From Cyanobacteria bacterium UBA1221 (GTDB lineage: Bacteria; Cyanobacteriota; Vampirovibrionia; Gastranaerophilales; Gastranaerophilaceae), in the NCBI GenBank assembly GCA_002309425.1, contig DBXD01000023.1, positions 1 through 29,722 of the forward strand: a DNA stretch of 29,722 nucleotides, in the 5' to 3' direction. A program made the translations under genes and the position numbers. This document shows positions 7,082 to 15,309 of the stretch, in pieces; positions within the stretch are counted from its first letter, which is position 1; the number at the start of each line of letters is the position of its first letter. The notes below the pieces were generated by a model. It was not told where the DNA came from. It searched no databases and saw only the letters and a list, made by a program, of their open reading frames with translations.

Positions 7082-8626
7082 ATGAAGAGAATTTTAACCG
7101 CATTATTTACGTTATTTTTTACCGTACAGGGGGCAAATGCAATGGGCATCGATGCCTTTTTGGATAAACATGTAGCACCGGTTTCTAACTGGGTATCAGA
7201 CATAATATTTTTCCCTGTAAACATATGTGGAACATCCATTCCGATTGTTGTTTTGTGGATATTGTTCGGCGGTTTGTTCTTTGCATTTTATTTGAGAGGT
7301 ATCGCAGTTTGGGGATTGCCGGAATCGTTCAGAATTTTGAAAACTCCCGCACAAAAAGGAGAGGATGGCGGCGGAGAAGTGTCACCTCTGCAATCGCTTA
7401 TGACCGCTTTGTCCGGAACAATAGGCTTGGGAAGTATTGCCGGTGTTGCAATTTCAATATCTATCGGCGGACCCGGTGCGGTATTTTGGATGTTTATGGG
7501 TGCATTACTCGGTATGGCACTGAAATTTGTCGAAGCGGCTTTGGCTATAAAATACAGAAGATTCAACCTTGACGGTTCTATTTCCGGCGGTCCGATGCAC
7601 TATATGGCACACGGTTTAACCAGAAAGAAAATGAGATGGTTAGGGCAGCCTTTGTCTGTATTGTTTGCAATCCTTTGTATCGGTGCAGGCTTATCCGGCG
7701 GGAATATGATACAGATAAACCAGACCGCACAGCAAATTGTAAACGTTACAGGAGGATCTGACGGATTTATGGGTGACAAAATGTGGCTTGTCGGACTAAT
7801 TACCGCAGTTACTCTCGGTATAATTATTATCGGCGGAATTAAACAAATTGCAAAAGTTGCGGAAAAAGTTATTCCGTTTATGTGTGTTTTATATGTGGTT
7901 GGCGGACTGTTTGTTGTTATAGTAAATATTCATAATCTGCCGCATGCACTTGCAACAATTTGTCAGGAAGCATTCCATCCGTCAGCAGCATACGGAGGTT
8001 TTGTAGGGGTGATTATTGCAGGGTTAAGACGCTCTGTTCAGACTAACGAAGCCGGAACCGGCTCGGCCCCCATTGCATACGCAACTGCCCAGACAAAAGA
8101 ACCGATTTCTCTAGGTTTTGTATCTTTAACAGAGCCTTTGTTTACAGGTTTAATCTGCCTGTTAACCGCAACAATTATTATCATTACAAATTCATATGTC
8201 GGCGTGGAAGGTGTAAACGGCATACAGCTAACCTCCGGAGCTTTTGAAACAGTCTTTGGCTGGTTCCCGTACGTGTTAGCGGTAGTTGTTGTTTTATTTG
8301 CCGTAACTACAATACTTTCCTGGGCATATTATTCGTTAAAAGCATGGAACTTCCTTGTCGGAGAAGGCAAAAGACGAACTCTTATATTCCAGTTTATATT
8401 CTTATCCTTTACCGTTATAGGCTCGGTTATGAATGTAAGCTCCGTAATAAATCTGACTGATGCAATGATGATAGGCATGTCTATTCCGAATATTATAACA
8501 ATGTATATTCTTGCACCCGAAATCAAAAAAGATTTGGCTGAATATTGCAGAAAACATCAGATAGGTAAATTTATAAACAGGGATTGGTTAAAGCCTGTTG
8601 CAGTAACCAATGAGGAAAATGTATAA
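7082..8626 (+). CDS. Sodium:alanine/glycine symporter (AGCS family)
   Basis: This inner-membrane carrier imports small neutral amino acids (alanine or glycine in characterised members) with Na+. The 514-residue protein has a signal-like first helix followed by about ten further membrane segments. The AGCS signatures are clear: LSGTIGLGSIAGVAISISIG with GGPGAVFW, near residues 110-140, and TNEAGTGSAPIAYATA near 322-337, which corresponds to the family's SNEAGLGSAPIAHA. The N-terminal part (MKRILTALFTLFFTVQGANA) looks like a signal peptide placed before the usual first segment, which is slightly unusual for the family. The ribosome site is AAAGGAT. The last base of its stop codon is the first base of the next gene's ATG, so the two are translationally coupled. 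The exact substrate cannot be read from sequence. Confidence 0.94.
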   Translation: MKRILTALFTLFFTVQGANAMGIDAFLDKHVAPVSNWVSDIIFFPVNICGTSIPIVVLWILFGGLFFAFYLRGIAVWGLPESFRILKTPAQKGEDGGGEVSPLQSLMTALSGTIGLGSIAGVAISISIGGPGAVFWMFMGALLGMALKFVEAALAIKYRRFNLDGSISGGPMHYMAHGLTRKKMRWLGQPLSVLFAILCIGAGLSGGNMIQINQTAQQIVNVTGGSDGFMGDKMWLVGLITAVTLGIIIIGGIKQIAKVAEKVIPFMCVLYVVGGLFVVIVNIHNLPHALATICQEAFHPSAAYGGFVGVIIAGLRRSVQTNEAGTGSAPIAYATAQTKEPISLGFVSLTEPLFTGLICLLTATIIIITNSYVGVEGVNGIQLTSGAFETVFGWFPYVLAVVVVLFAVTTILSWAYYSLKAWNFLVGEGKRRTLIFQFIFLSFTVIGSVMNVSSVINLTDAMMIGMSIPNIITMYILAPEIKKDLAEYCRKHQIGKFINRDWLKPVAVTNEENV

Positions 8627-8904
8627 TGACGGATTCTCAGATTATAGTAACAGTTCAGGGTGTAGATAAAGTAGGGATTGTTGCAAAAGTGACATCAGTA
8701 TTGGCTGAGTATGAGGTTAATATTGAAGATATTAAGCAAACACTCATGCAGGGACACTTTGTTATGTTTATGCTCTGTAATATTGAAAAATCAAAATATT
8801 CCTTTAAAGAAATTAAAGAAGCATTAGTAAAAACGGGCGAAGAACTCGGAATGGAAATCTGGGTTCAGCGTAAAGAAATTGTCGATAATATGCATATAAT
8901 TTAA
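8626..8904 (+). CDS. ACT-domain regulatory protein (UPF0237-type)
   Basis: This 92-residue single ACT domain begins TDSQIIVTVQGVDKVGIVAK and continues TSVLAEYEVNIEDIKQT, the conserved face of the UPF0237 / glycine-cleavage-repressor-like group. ACT domains bind small ligands, usually amino acids, and act as dimers. The domain is not fused to an enzyme or DNA-binding part, so it probably acts by binding another protein. Its overlap with the AGCS symporter gene (TAATG junction) suggests an amino-acid-sensing partner of that transporter. In many bacteria this family is paired with a UPF0210/DUF711-type gene, which is not seen here. The stop codon overlaps the stop of the convergent gene within the tetranucleotide TTAA. 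Confidence 0.88.
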   Translation: MTDSQIIVTVQGVDKVGIVAKVTSVLAEYEVNIEDIKQTLMQGHFVMFMLCNIEKSKYSFKEIKEALVKTGEELGMEIWVQRKEIVDNMHII

Positions 8905-10319
8905 ACTAAATTCATCTGTGATTTCAGTTTATTTTCGACATCAGTTCTTACCTGATACTCTTTGTTGTTTTTCCCGAGAAATCTCCATGCTATAAGCGTT
9001 GCCGGCATAATAACGCCAAGAAATCCTATACACGCACCGATATTCCTTAATGTTGCCTTTCTTGTACCTCTTTTTACTGTTTCAAGATAATTTCCGAGAA
9101 GTTTTTGTATGTCGTCAGCGGATAATTCTTCAACATTTTTACCCATATTTTTTGCATTGCTTTGGATAAATTCCTGACCTTTATCATACAAAACTTTTAA
9201 TTTATCTTTTAAACCGATAATATCTTTCGGGTCAATAAATTTTCTGTTATCTATCGAACCTGTATCAACAGATTTCTTAAATAAACCGTTTTTAACTTTT
9301 ACGGTTTTAACTATATCTGATTTTTTTGCCATCCTGACAACCAGATTTTTCTGATTTTCATTTACAAATCTGTAAATATCCGCATTTGAAACATTTTTTC
9401 CGACAGGAAATTCATTTATACTTTGCAGAATTTTGTTGTCTAACAGAGCATTTTTTAGTTCTTCCGATTCTATTGCTCTGGGGTCAATATCAATCGGAAT
9501 ATTATGCTTTTTCAGCGAATGATTTTCTAGCAGTTTTTTTATTTGCTTACCTGCAAAGTACATAAAGAACCAGAAACTTCCCTCTTTTATGGCATACATT
9601 GTAAGCTCCTGCTTGTTTTTAGACTTTAACAGTCTTTCTCCTGAAATTGAGGCATCCACTATCATAAGATTTTTAACGGGAGAAAACATAAAATCCTGAA
9701 TTGAACCTGTAAAAGCAGGATCCGTTTTTTTACCCATAAATTCTGTCATGTTTGTTTTGTGCAAATTCGAAGTAAACGTACTTTGAGCTCCGTGTTTTTC
9801 CAAAAACTCTTTCTTTATTTTTTCTTCTCTGTACTTCTGTCTGAATTTTGTTAATCCGCCATAAGTCAATATTGTCATCAATGTTGATATTGCAAATTTA
9901 CCAAAAGTCAGACCTTTGAATGTTTTTTGCTTTGCAGAAACTTTCTCCAGACTCTTTGCAATTTTAGGAACGTTTACATTATCTTTAAATAATTCATCAT
10001 GTTTTTTTGCGTACTGCTTTGCAAGTTCAAAAACCTCGTTGTCTTTAAGTATCCTGACATCAACTTCCGAATCGAAACCCAAAGGCTTAAACATAGTTAA
10101 ATCTAATATTTTTTTGTATGCCGGAATCCCTAATAGCCAAATTGCCTGCGTTCCGAATTCATCAATAAATCTGTCCTGACCTTCGGCAGATTGTCCCGTA
10201 ATATATGAACCTGCCGTTAAACCTATACTGTTAGATATATCTTTTATTGCCATGGGAACCAAAGAATCGTTGTTCCCTAAAATTGAAAATATTTTACTTG
10301 CCGTAACCGGGGTTATCAT
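8901..10319 (-). CDS. Hypothetical multi-pass membrane protein, probably lineage-specific
   Basis: I do not recognise this 472-residue protein. It begins MITPVTASKIFSILG, and Gly/Ser-rich hydrophobic stretches cover the first 75 residues. Clear membrane-type segments lie near 139-158 (FGKFAISTLMTILTYGG), 246-262 (EGSFWFFMYFAGKQ) and about 425-452 (NIGACIGFLGVIMPATLIAW). The regions between are very basic, and about 260-420 is a hydrophilic helical domain. Another conserved-looking patch is PAFTGSIQDF at 201-210. The start has an AAAGGAC ribosome site. The gene stands alone between a convergent ACT gene and an intergenic region. I have the impression that proteins of this type occur in several copies in Gastranaerophilales genomes; the function is unknown. 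Confidence 0.75.
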   Translation of the reverse strand: MITPVTASKIFSILGNNDSLVPMAIKDISNSIGLTAGSYITGQSAEGQDRFIDEFGTQAIWLLGIPAYKKILDLTMFKPLGFDSEVDVRILKDNEVFELAKQYAKKHDELFKDNVNVPKIAKSLEKVSAKQKTFKGLTFGKFAISTLMTILTYGGLTKFRQKYREEKIKKEFLEKHGAQSTFTSNLHKTNMTEFMGKKTDPAFTGSIQDFMFSPVKNLMIVDASISGERLLKSKNKQELTMYAIKEGSFWFFMYFAGKQIKKLLENHSLKKHNIPIDIDPRAIESEELKNALLDNKILQSINEFPVGKNVSNADIYRFVNENQKNLVVRMAKKSDIVKTVKVKNGLFKKSVDTGSIDNRKFIDPKDIIGLKDKLKVLYDKGQEFIQSNAKNMGKNVEELSADDIQKLLGNYLETVKRGTRKATLRNIGACIGFLGVIMPATLIAWRFLGKNNKEYQVRTDVENKLKSQMNLV

Positions 10320-10352
10320 TTTTGTCCTTTCGGGAGATTATTCTCCTCAATT

Positions 10353-10463
10353 TTAATAATCAACTACAATCCCCATCTTAAATTCATTAAATAGACGAGA
10401 GGGGTATTCGCCTTTATGGTTACGTATCGTCGGGTATTTATCATCATAGTTTTCACCTTTCAT
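10353..10463 (-). other. Possible small ORF or 3' gene remnant (36 aa)
   Basis: From the ATG at 10463 the minus strand encodes 36 residues (MKGENYDDKYPTIRN..., ending MGIVVDY). The frame stays open upstream as far as the terminator hairpin and reads YYPACILTPKFIKV just before the ATG. The amino-acid make-up looks protein-like, but there is no good ribosome site for this ATG. In another frame the ATG at 10448 has an AAAGGTG site and encodes 27 residues. I cannot decide between a small gene, the tail of a decayed gene and chance. Confidence 0.25.
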
Positions 10464-10500
10464 AACTTTTATAAACTTCGGGGTCAATATGCAAGCGGGA

Positions 10501-10539
10501 TAATATAAAAAACAGACCTGCATATCAACAGGTCTGTTT
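10501..10539 (-). terminator. Rho-independent terminator of the candidate small RNA
   Basis: A perfect 11-bp stem (AAACAGACCTG at 10510-10520 with CAGGTCTGTTT at 10529-10539) has an 8-nt loop. On the minus strand it runs into CTGTTTTTTATATTA, so the U-tract lies on that strand. No protein-coding gene is upstream of it on the minus strand for more than 2 kb. Confidence 0.85.
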
Positions 10540-10636
10540 ATAATATCTATTTCTCAATGAAAAACTGTACGCCTTATTACAAACAAGCCTGTTAAATTAA
10601 GTACATACGTCGTTTTTCAAATCTAATCATCATAGT
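10504..10636 (-). ncRNA. Candidate small RNA of about 130 nt
   Basis: A near-consensus minus-strand promoter (10643-10671) lies one short transcript away from a strong minus-strand terminator, and no sizeable ORF lies between. The predicted RNA starts near 10636 and ends in the U-tract near 10504. Inside it GAAAAAC and GTTTTTC can pair, with TGTAC/GTACA inside them, enclosing a small AACA/TGTT hairpin; the terminator hairpin follows. The only ORF is 13 codons (MMIRFEKRRMYLI) without a ribosome site. The sequence does not match any RNA family I recognise (6S, tmRNA, SRP, RNase P or a riboswitch). The plus-strand gene at 10732 diverges from it. Confidence 0.55.
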
Positions 10637-10642
10637 ACAGGT

Positions 10643-10671
10643 ATAATAACCTAAACTCTCTTATTTGTAAA
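10643..10671 (-). promoter_or_regulatory. Sigma-70-type promoter of the candidate small RNA
   Basis: On the minus strand the -35 is TTTACA (10666-10671, five of six consensus bases), the spacer exactly 17 nt, and the -10 TATTAT (10643-10648, five of six). It is among the best promoters in the window. Confidence 0.65.
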
Positions 10672-10731
10672 CCCTTTATTGCAAAAATATTTTGATATTG
10701 TTACAATATTTGCATTATAAGGAGAGCCAGG

Positions 10732-12873
10732 ATGGGATTATTTTTTTTATCACTTATACTTACTGTATTGACCGGATATTTTATTACATCAATTTTTGAA
10801 CAGAAAAATTTTATTAAGATATTTATATACATGTGCACAATAATGTTCGCATCAGTTGTTTTGAATGTTGAAATATTGTCTTTACTAAATTCTATATCTC
10901 AGGTTGGTATTCTTATTATTAACAGTATTTTTGCAATTGTTTCAGGTTTTATTTGGTATAAAAAAGGTAAACCTGCATACAAATTCAGACCAAAGAGATT
11001 TTTTAAAAAGTTATACTATGCCGTAATGTCCGATAAGTATCTGCTTGTGCTCGGTTTGGCTTTCCTTTTTATGATTTCGGTTTCCTCATTTATAATCGCT
11101 ATCATGCCTGTTGTAAACGCTGATGCTGGGGCTTATCACGTTTTGAGAAGCGTGTTTTGGATAAGTAATAAAAACTTAAATCATTTCGTAACCGCCGACA
11201 TTCGGAATCTGGTTATGCCTATTAATTCTGAGATTTTGTATCTGTGGTTATTTGTATTTTTGAAAAAACAATTATGGCTGGGCATTTTTTCATTTGTCGG
11301 TTTTATATTGTCAATATTTTCAATATACGGAATCCTTGGTAGGATTGGATTTTCCGAACGGCACAAACTATGGACAATTTTTATAACATCTGCGTTTCCG
11401 TCTGTAATTATACTTCTTTCCGGAACGGAAACAGATATAATTATTTCAGGTCTTGTTTTATCTAGCATTTATCTTTTTTGGGAATATCTTGATAAAAAAA
11501 GATTGTCAGATTTATTTATATCCTCTTTATCGTATGCTCTTGCAATCGGTACAAAAACTCCCGCACTAATGCTGATGTTTCCCGTTGGTTTATGGATGCT
11601 GTGGATGTCAGTAAAATCTGATAAACAAAATTATTACAAGATAATACTATCTTTCCTTGGTTTCGGGTTTATAAATTTTATAATATTTTCCTCCTATAAC
11701 TATATCTTAAACTTTCTCGATTTTGGAAATATATTTGGACCAAAAGGTTTTTTGCAAGTACATAATAACTTTTATGGAATAAAAGGGGCTTTTGCTAATT
11801 TTATTAAGCATATATTTTTATTTTTTGATTTTACCGGATTAAGCTGGAACAAGATATTTGGGAGTTATATTGTAAAAGCAAGAACATTGATACTTACTGC
11901 TCTTCACCTTTCTTCAATTCCGGATGGATATTTGACAAGCGACGCAGATAAAATTAATAATACCCTTTTTGATCCCCTTGCTGGTCTTGGGGTAATGGGC
12001 TTTTTAGTGTTTTTGCCATACTGGATTTTTTCCCTCATTAAACCGTTATTCAAAAGGGATAACAAAACTTTAATGATCTGTTCCTTTGGACTTATCCTTT
12101 TGGGTTCAATTTTTGTTATGTCATATAAAATACAATTTATGACATATAATATCCGATTTTTAACCTCTTTTTGTGTTGTTGCCGCTCCAATATTAGTTTA
12201 TTCCTACTCAAGAAAAAATTCTTTGTGGAAATTTATAATAACTTTTTGGGCGTTATTTGGGCTAATTCTGATATCAACTCATCTCTGGCGTGCACCCGTA
12301 TTACGAATTGTTTCACATTTACAAAAAGGTTATACCATATCCCAAATCAGGCAAATTTCTATGTGCGAACTTGTTTTAAAGAAAAGCCCCCAAGAAAGTT
12401 ATAATCTCATAAATGATACGCAATGCATGCTGCGTTCATTAATAATGTCACAACCTAAAAACTCTAATATTTTGTATTTTCAAAATCAGTACGAAAGTCT
12501 TTTACTTATAAAATTATTGGATTTTTACGGATATAATATAGATTATAAACTTTTGGAAGATGCCAACAATATCAATTTTGACAAATATGACATAATAATG
12601 ATGAGAAACGGGAAACAAATATCAACAGTAATGAATCCGTTAAACTTCAAAAATGCTCCGACATATATTCCGGCAAAAGGAATTACCTGTAAATATTTTG
12701 ATGCAGATGATAATGAATATTTCCCTAACGAAAAGAATACCCCCGTATATATAGAGTGCACTCCGGATAATACAATCTTTAAGAACTACGGTTATAACGG
12801 AAATTACAATATAAATATGGTTCGTCAAGATAATAAGGCCACAATATATAATGTTTGGATAAAAAACAAATAA
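10732..12873 (+). CDS. Polytopic membrane protein, probable GT-C-type glycosyltransferase
   Basis: The 713-residue protein has about 12-13 hydrophobic segments over the first 530 residues and a soluble, Asn/Tyr-rich C-terminal domain of about 180 residues that should face the periplasm. After the segment ending near 127, the first large outer loop begins NADAGAYHVLRSVFW, with Asp131 placed like the acidic catalytic residue in the first loop of GT-C enzymes (Pmt/ArnT-like, which use polyprenyl-phosphate sugars). The ALAIGTKTPALMLMFP segment is typical of these proteins. The family assignment rests on layout and this loop rather than on a full motif set, so an unknown acceptor and donor must be assumed. 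The start follows AAGGAG at ideal spacing. The gene converges on the serine hydrolase gene with 7 nt between stops. Confidence 0.72.
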   Translation: MGLFFLSLILTVLTGYFITSIFEQKNFIKIFIYMCTIMFASVVLNVEILSLLNSISQVGILIINSIFAIVSGFIWYKKGKPAYKFRPKRFFKKLYYAVMSDKYLLVLGLAFLFMISVSSFIIAIMPVVNADAGAYHVLRSVFWISNKNLNHFVTADIRNLVMPINSEILYLWLFVFLKKQLWLGIFSFVGFILSIFSIYGILGRIGFSERHKLWTIFITSAFPSVIILLSGTETDIIISGLVLSSIYLFWEYLDKKRLSDLFISSLSYALAIGTKTPALMLMFPVGLWMLWMSVKSDKQNYYKIILSFLGFGFINFIIFSSYNYILNFLDFGNIFGPKGFLQVHNNFYGIKGAFANFIKHIFLFFDFTGLSWNKIFGSYIVKARTLILTALHLSSIPDGYLTSDADKINNTLFDPLAGLGVMGFLVFLPYWIFSLIKPLFKRDNKTLMICSFGLILLGSIFVMSYKIQFMTYNIRFLTSFCVVAAPILVYSYSRKNSLWKFIITFWALFGLILISTHLWRAPVLRIVSHLQKGYTISQIRQISMCELVLKKSPQESYNLINDTQCMLRSLIMSQPKNSNILYFQNQYESLLLIKLLDFYGYNIDYKLLEDANNINFDKYDIIMMRNGKQISTVMNPLNFKNAPTYIPAKGITCKYFDADDNEYFPNEKNTPVYIECTPDNTIFKNYGYNGNYNINMVRQDNKATIYNVWIKNK

Positions 12874-12880
12874 ACCAAGA

Positions 12881-14080
12881 CTATATTGAACTCATGTAGT
12901 TATAAATAATTTCAGAAGCCTTGACTATAAAATCTTTGCCTTGCGGAGAATTATAAGGACGGTTTACCATAATAACCACTATGTATTTTTTGCCGTTTGG
13001 CAACGTTACAATACCGGCATCACCCAACATTTTTCCTATATCACCTGTTTTGTGGATAAATGTAGCGCCTGGGCCCAGACCTGATGCAACAAGTCTGTTA
13101 TTTTTCACATGAGCCATATAATCTTTGATTTTTAATCTTGATGTTTCAGACAAAAAATCAGGATTTTCTATGTTATACAGCATCCTTGCAAGTTCTCTGG
13201 CTGTCGTATGATTAGTCCCCTCCAAATCCGGAAGCCACGTGTGCAGCTCTGTTCCGGCTAGTCCCCAACTGCGAATATGACTGTTTACATTATTCATGGA
13301 ACCTAATTCCGACATAATCATATTTGTCGAAGAATTATCTGAATCAGTAATCATAATTCTTGCAAGATTATCTAACGAATATACGGAATTTTCTGCCTTA
13401 TATTGCAGTCCACCCGATCCTTCTGCCCTGTAATATGACTTTAAAACCATGGTGTCATTTAACCTGACTTGCCCGGCTTCTATCGATTTAAACAAACTGA
13501 TTAAAACAGGAATTTTTATTATACTTGCGGCAGAAAAAGTTGCATCCGCATTAATATCCGCATAGTTACCCGTTTCATAGTCCCAAACAAAAACAGAGGG
13601 TTGTATATCTTTGAAATTTTGCTTTATTGAAATTATTTGCCGTTCCAGTCCCGACATAGCCTCACCTTCGAGTAATGTTGCCATAGAGGCTTTATTTGCA
13701 GGAGCTGCCCCGCTGAACATATACTCACCCATAAAAAGATTATTTCTCAAATAACTACCCGTTGGAAACAAGACTTTTCGGTAATCCGCTTTTATTTTCG
13801 GATATGGTGATTTAAAAAGCATTTGAACGGTAATATTCCTGAACGCCACAGGTAATATGAATATACCTGTAAGCAATAAAGCAATCAATACAATCAAACG
13901 CGCTATTATCTTGTTTTTTTGAACTTTTTTATTTTTTCTCTTATACTCGAAAACATTACTGCGGGAAAAAGATTTTCCATACCTGCGCCCAACGCCGTCA
14001 GGAACAGCTATACAGGTCTTTCGCTGATCTCCATAGTAGTAATAATAGTTATTCCCGTACTCTTTTGCCGTTTGTGGCAT
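12881..14080 (-). CDS. Membrane-anchored serine hydrolase of the class A beta-lactamase / penicillin-binding fold
   Basis: The 399-residue protein has a cytoplasmic tail of about 58 residues, including a run of five Tyr (12-16) and many Arg/Lys, then one membrane helix (about 59-80), then a periplasmic catalytic domain. All three active-site motifs of the fold are present: S-x-x-K at Ser186-Lys189 (SIIK), SDN at 247-249 and KTG at 344-346. Between them LPDLEGTNHTTARELA resembles the omega-loop region, but Glu and Asn are spaced differently (E-x-x-N) from the E166/N170 pair of true class A enzymes. It may therefore be a peptidoglycan-active hydrolase or a beta-lactam-binding protein rather than an efficient beta-lactamase. 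The length exceeds a usual class A enzyme (about 290) because of the tail and an extra linker. The start is fixed by AGGAGGAG. Confidence 0.87.
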   Translation of the reverse strand: MPQTAKEYGNNYYYYYGDQRKTCIAVPDGVGRRYGKSFSRSNVFEYKRKNKKVQKNKIIARLIVLIALLLTGIFILPVAFRNITVQMLFKSPYPKIKADYRKVLFPTGSYLRNNLFMGEYMFSGAAPANKASMATLLEGEAMSGLERQIISIKQNFKDIQPSVFVWDYETGNYADINADATFSAASIIKIPVLISLFKSIEAGQVRLNDTMVLKSYYRAEGSGGLQYKAENSVYSLDNLARIMITDSDNSSTNMIMSELGSMNNVNSHIRSWGLAGTELHTWLPDLEGTNHTTARELARMLYNIENPDFLSETSRLKIKDYMAHVKNNRLVASGLGPGATFIHKTGDIGKMLGDAGIVTLPNGKKYIVVIMVNRPYNSPQGKDFIVKASEIIYNYMSSI

Positions 14081-14108
14081 CGGTATATCTCCTCCTGTTA
14101 TTAATACT

Positions 14109-14117
14109 ACTATAACA
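14109..14117 (-). promoter_or_regulatory. Extended -10 promoter of the serine hydrolase gene
   Basis: TGT-TATAGT on the minus strand is an extended -10, about 28 nt before the ATG. Just upstream an imperfect-spacer palindrome, TTGCATTTTTGCAA (14119-14132, 5-4-5), overlaps where a regulator could bind. No strong -35 is present. Confidence 0.45.
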
Positions 14118-14202
14118 GTTGCATTTTTGCAAAGTTTTTACAGTACCAAAATAAAATATATTTAAATTTATTACAATAATTTAATTAATTTTATTTCCAT
14201 TA

Positions 14203-14231
14203 TAGACAAAAAGATTTTTATTGTTTATAAT
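14203..14231 (+). promoter_or_regulatory. Promoter of the 75-residue protein gene
   Basis: The -35 is TAGACA (14203-14208, five of six), the spacer 17 nt, and the -10 TATAAT (14226-14231). Transcription should begin near 14238, leaving a leader of about 26 nt. Confidence 0.65.
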
Positions 14232-14263
14232 AAAATCGGAATTATAAATAATATTTTGCAAAG

Positions 14264-14491
14264 ATGAAGATAAAAAGTGTTGAAAAATTTGATAATATTA
14301 ACAGCATAATGCTTAAAGAAAAAAGTTACCTTAACATTGCAAAAAAATTTTGCGAAATAGAAATGGAAAAATCCGAGCAGGCAGCCGATTTATACGTTTT
14401 GCTTATTGATTTATGCAACATCCACGAAGAACTTTTAGACAAAGTTGATGAAGCATTTATTGAGTTCGAGTGCTTATTTGACCCAAAATAA
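14264..14491 (+). CDS. Small helical protein of unknown function, 75 aa
   Basis: I do not recognise this protein. It is acidic and almost entirely helix-like (SYLNIAKKFCEIEMEK, EQAADLYVLLIDLC), with three Cys and no membrane segment or signal peptide, so it should be cytoplasmic and perhaps a helical hairpin or bundle. A good promoter lies 33 nt upstream of the start, which supports it as a real gene, but the ribosome site is weak (CAAAG). Its last 35 nt overlap the 3' end of convergent prmC, which is common in this window. Function is unknown. Confidence 0.6.
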   Translation: MKIKSVEKFDNINSIMLKEKSYLNIAKKFCEIEMEKSEQAADLYVLLIDLCNIHEELLDKVDEAFIEFECLFDPK

Positions 14492-15308
14492 CTCTGTCTG
14501 TTCCGGATAAATCTTTAATTATTTCAATATTTTCAAATCCGGATTTTACCATTATATTATGCACGGCTTCAGATTGACCCATACCGATTTCATATATCAA
14601 AAACCCACAGGCATTCAAAATTTTAGGCGCCTCGGAAGATATCCGCGAATAGAAATTTACCCCTTTATCATCTTCCGTAAAAAGCGCCTCTGTGGGCTCA
14701 TACTTAATTTCGGGCTGTAAACTTTCCATTTGCGCAACAGGTATGTATGGCGGATTGGATATTATAATATCAAATTTTTCTGACGGTTTGACGTTTGAAA
14801 AAATATCGGATTTTCTAAATATTGCTTTATTATATAAGTTTAGTCTTGAAGCATTATCCAGCGCCGTATTTAATGCATCCGAAGAAATGTCCAGTCCTAT
14901 AACCCTACAATCGGTATGTTTTGCAACGGAACATGCAATACAACCGCTGCCGGTACCGACATCCAGTGCAAATTTCAGGTTGTTATTGTTAATTATTTCT
15001 ATTGCTTTTCTTACAAGAATTTCCGTTTCATCACGCGGAATCAAAACAGAGGGATTTACGATATATTTTTCTCCCATAAAGTCGGCATATCCGATAATAT
15101 ACTGTATTGGTTCTCTTGTTTTAGCCCGCTGAACCGCTTTTTCTTTCACGGCATCAAGTTTGTCCTGCTCAAGTTTCTTTCCCAACAAAATATCTTTTAC
15201 CGAATACCCTGCAAAATGCTCTATAAGCATTTTCACCTCTACATTTGCTTCATTGGGTTCAATTCCGGCATCAATTAATATTTTCACTATTTCCTGTATC
15301 GTTGTCAT
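14457..15308 (-). CDS. prmC: PrmC, release factor glutamine methyltransferase
   Basis: PrmC N5-methylates the Gln of the GGQ motif of release factors RF1 and RF2, using S-adenosylmethionine. The 283-residue protein has the helical N-terminal domain that binds the release factor, REPIQYIIGYADFMG as the linker signature, PRDETE, the SAM-binding loop DVGTGSGCIA, and the catalytic NPPY motif in ISNPPYIP. The length is normal. The stop of the upstream DUF3137 gene lies only 1 nt before the ATG, so the two are co-transcribed and probably translationally coupled; no separate strong ribosome site is seen. In many bacteria prmC follows prfA, but here it does not, and the RF1 gene must be elsewhere. 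Confidence 0.95.
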   Translation of the reverse strand: MTTIQEIVKILIDAGIEPNEANVEVKMLIEHFAGYSVKDILLGKKLEQDKLDAVKEKAVQRAKTREPIQYIIGYADFMGEKYIVNPSVLIPRDETEILVRKAIEIINNNNLKFALDVGTGSGCIACSVAKHTDCRVIGLDISSDALNTALDNASRLNLYNKAIFRKSDIFSNVKPSEKFDIIISNPPYIPVAQMESLQPEIKYEPTEALFTEDDKGVNFYSRISSEAPKILNACGFLIYEIGMGQSEAVHNIMVKSGFENIEIIKDLSGTDRVILGQISTRTQ

Positions 15309-15309
15309 A

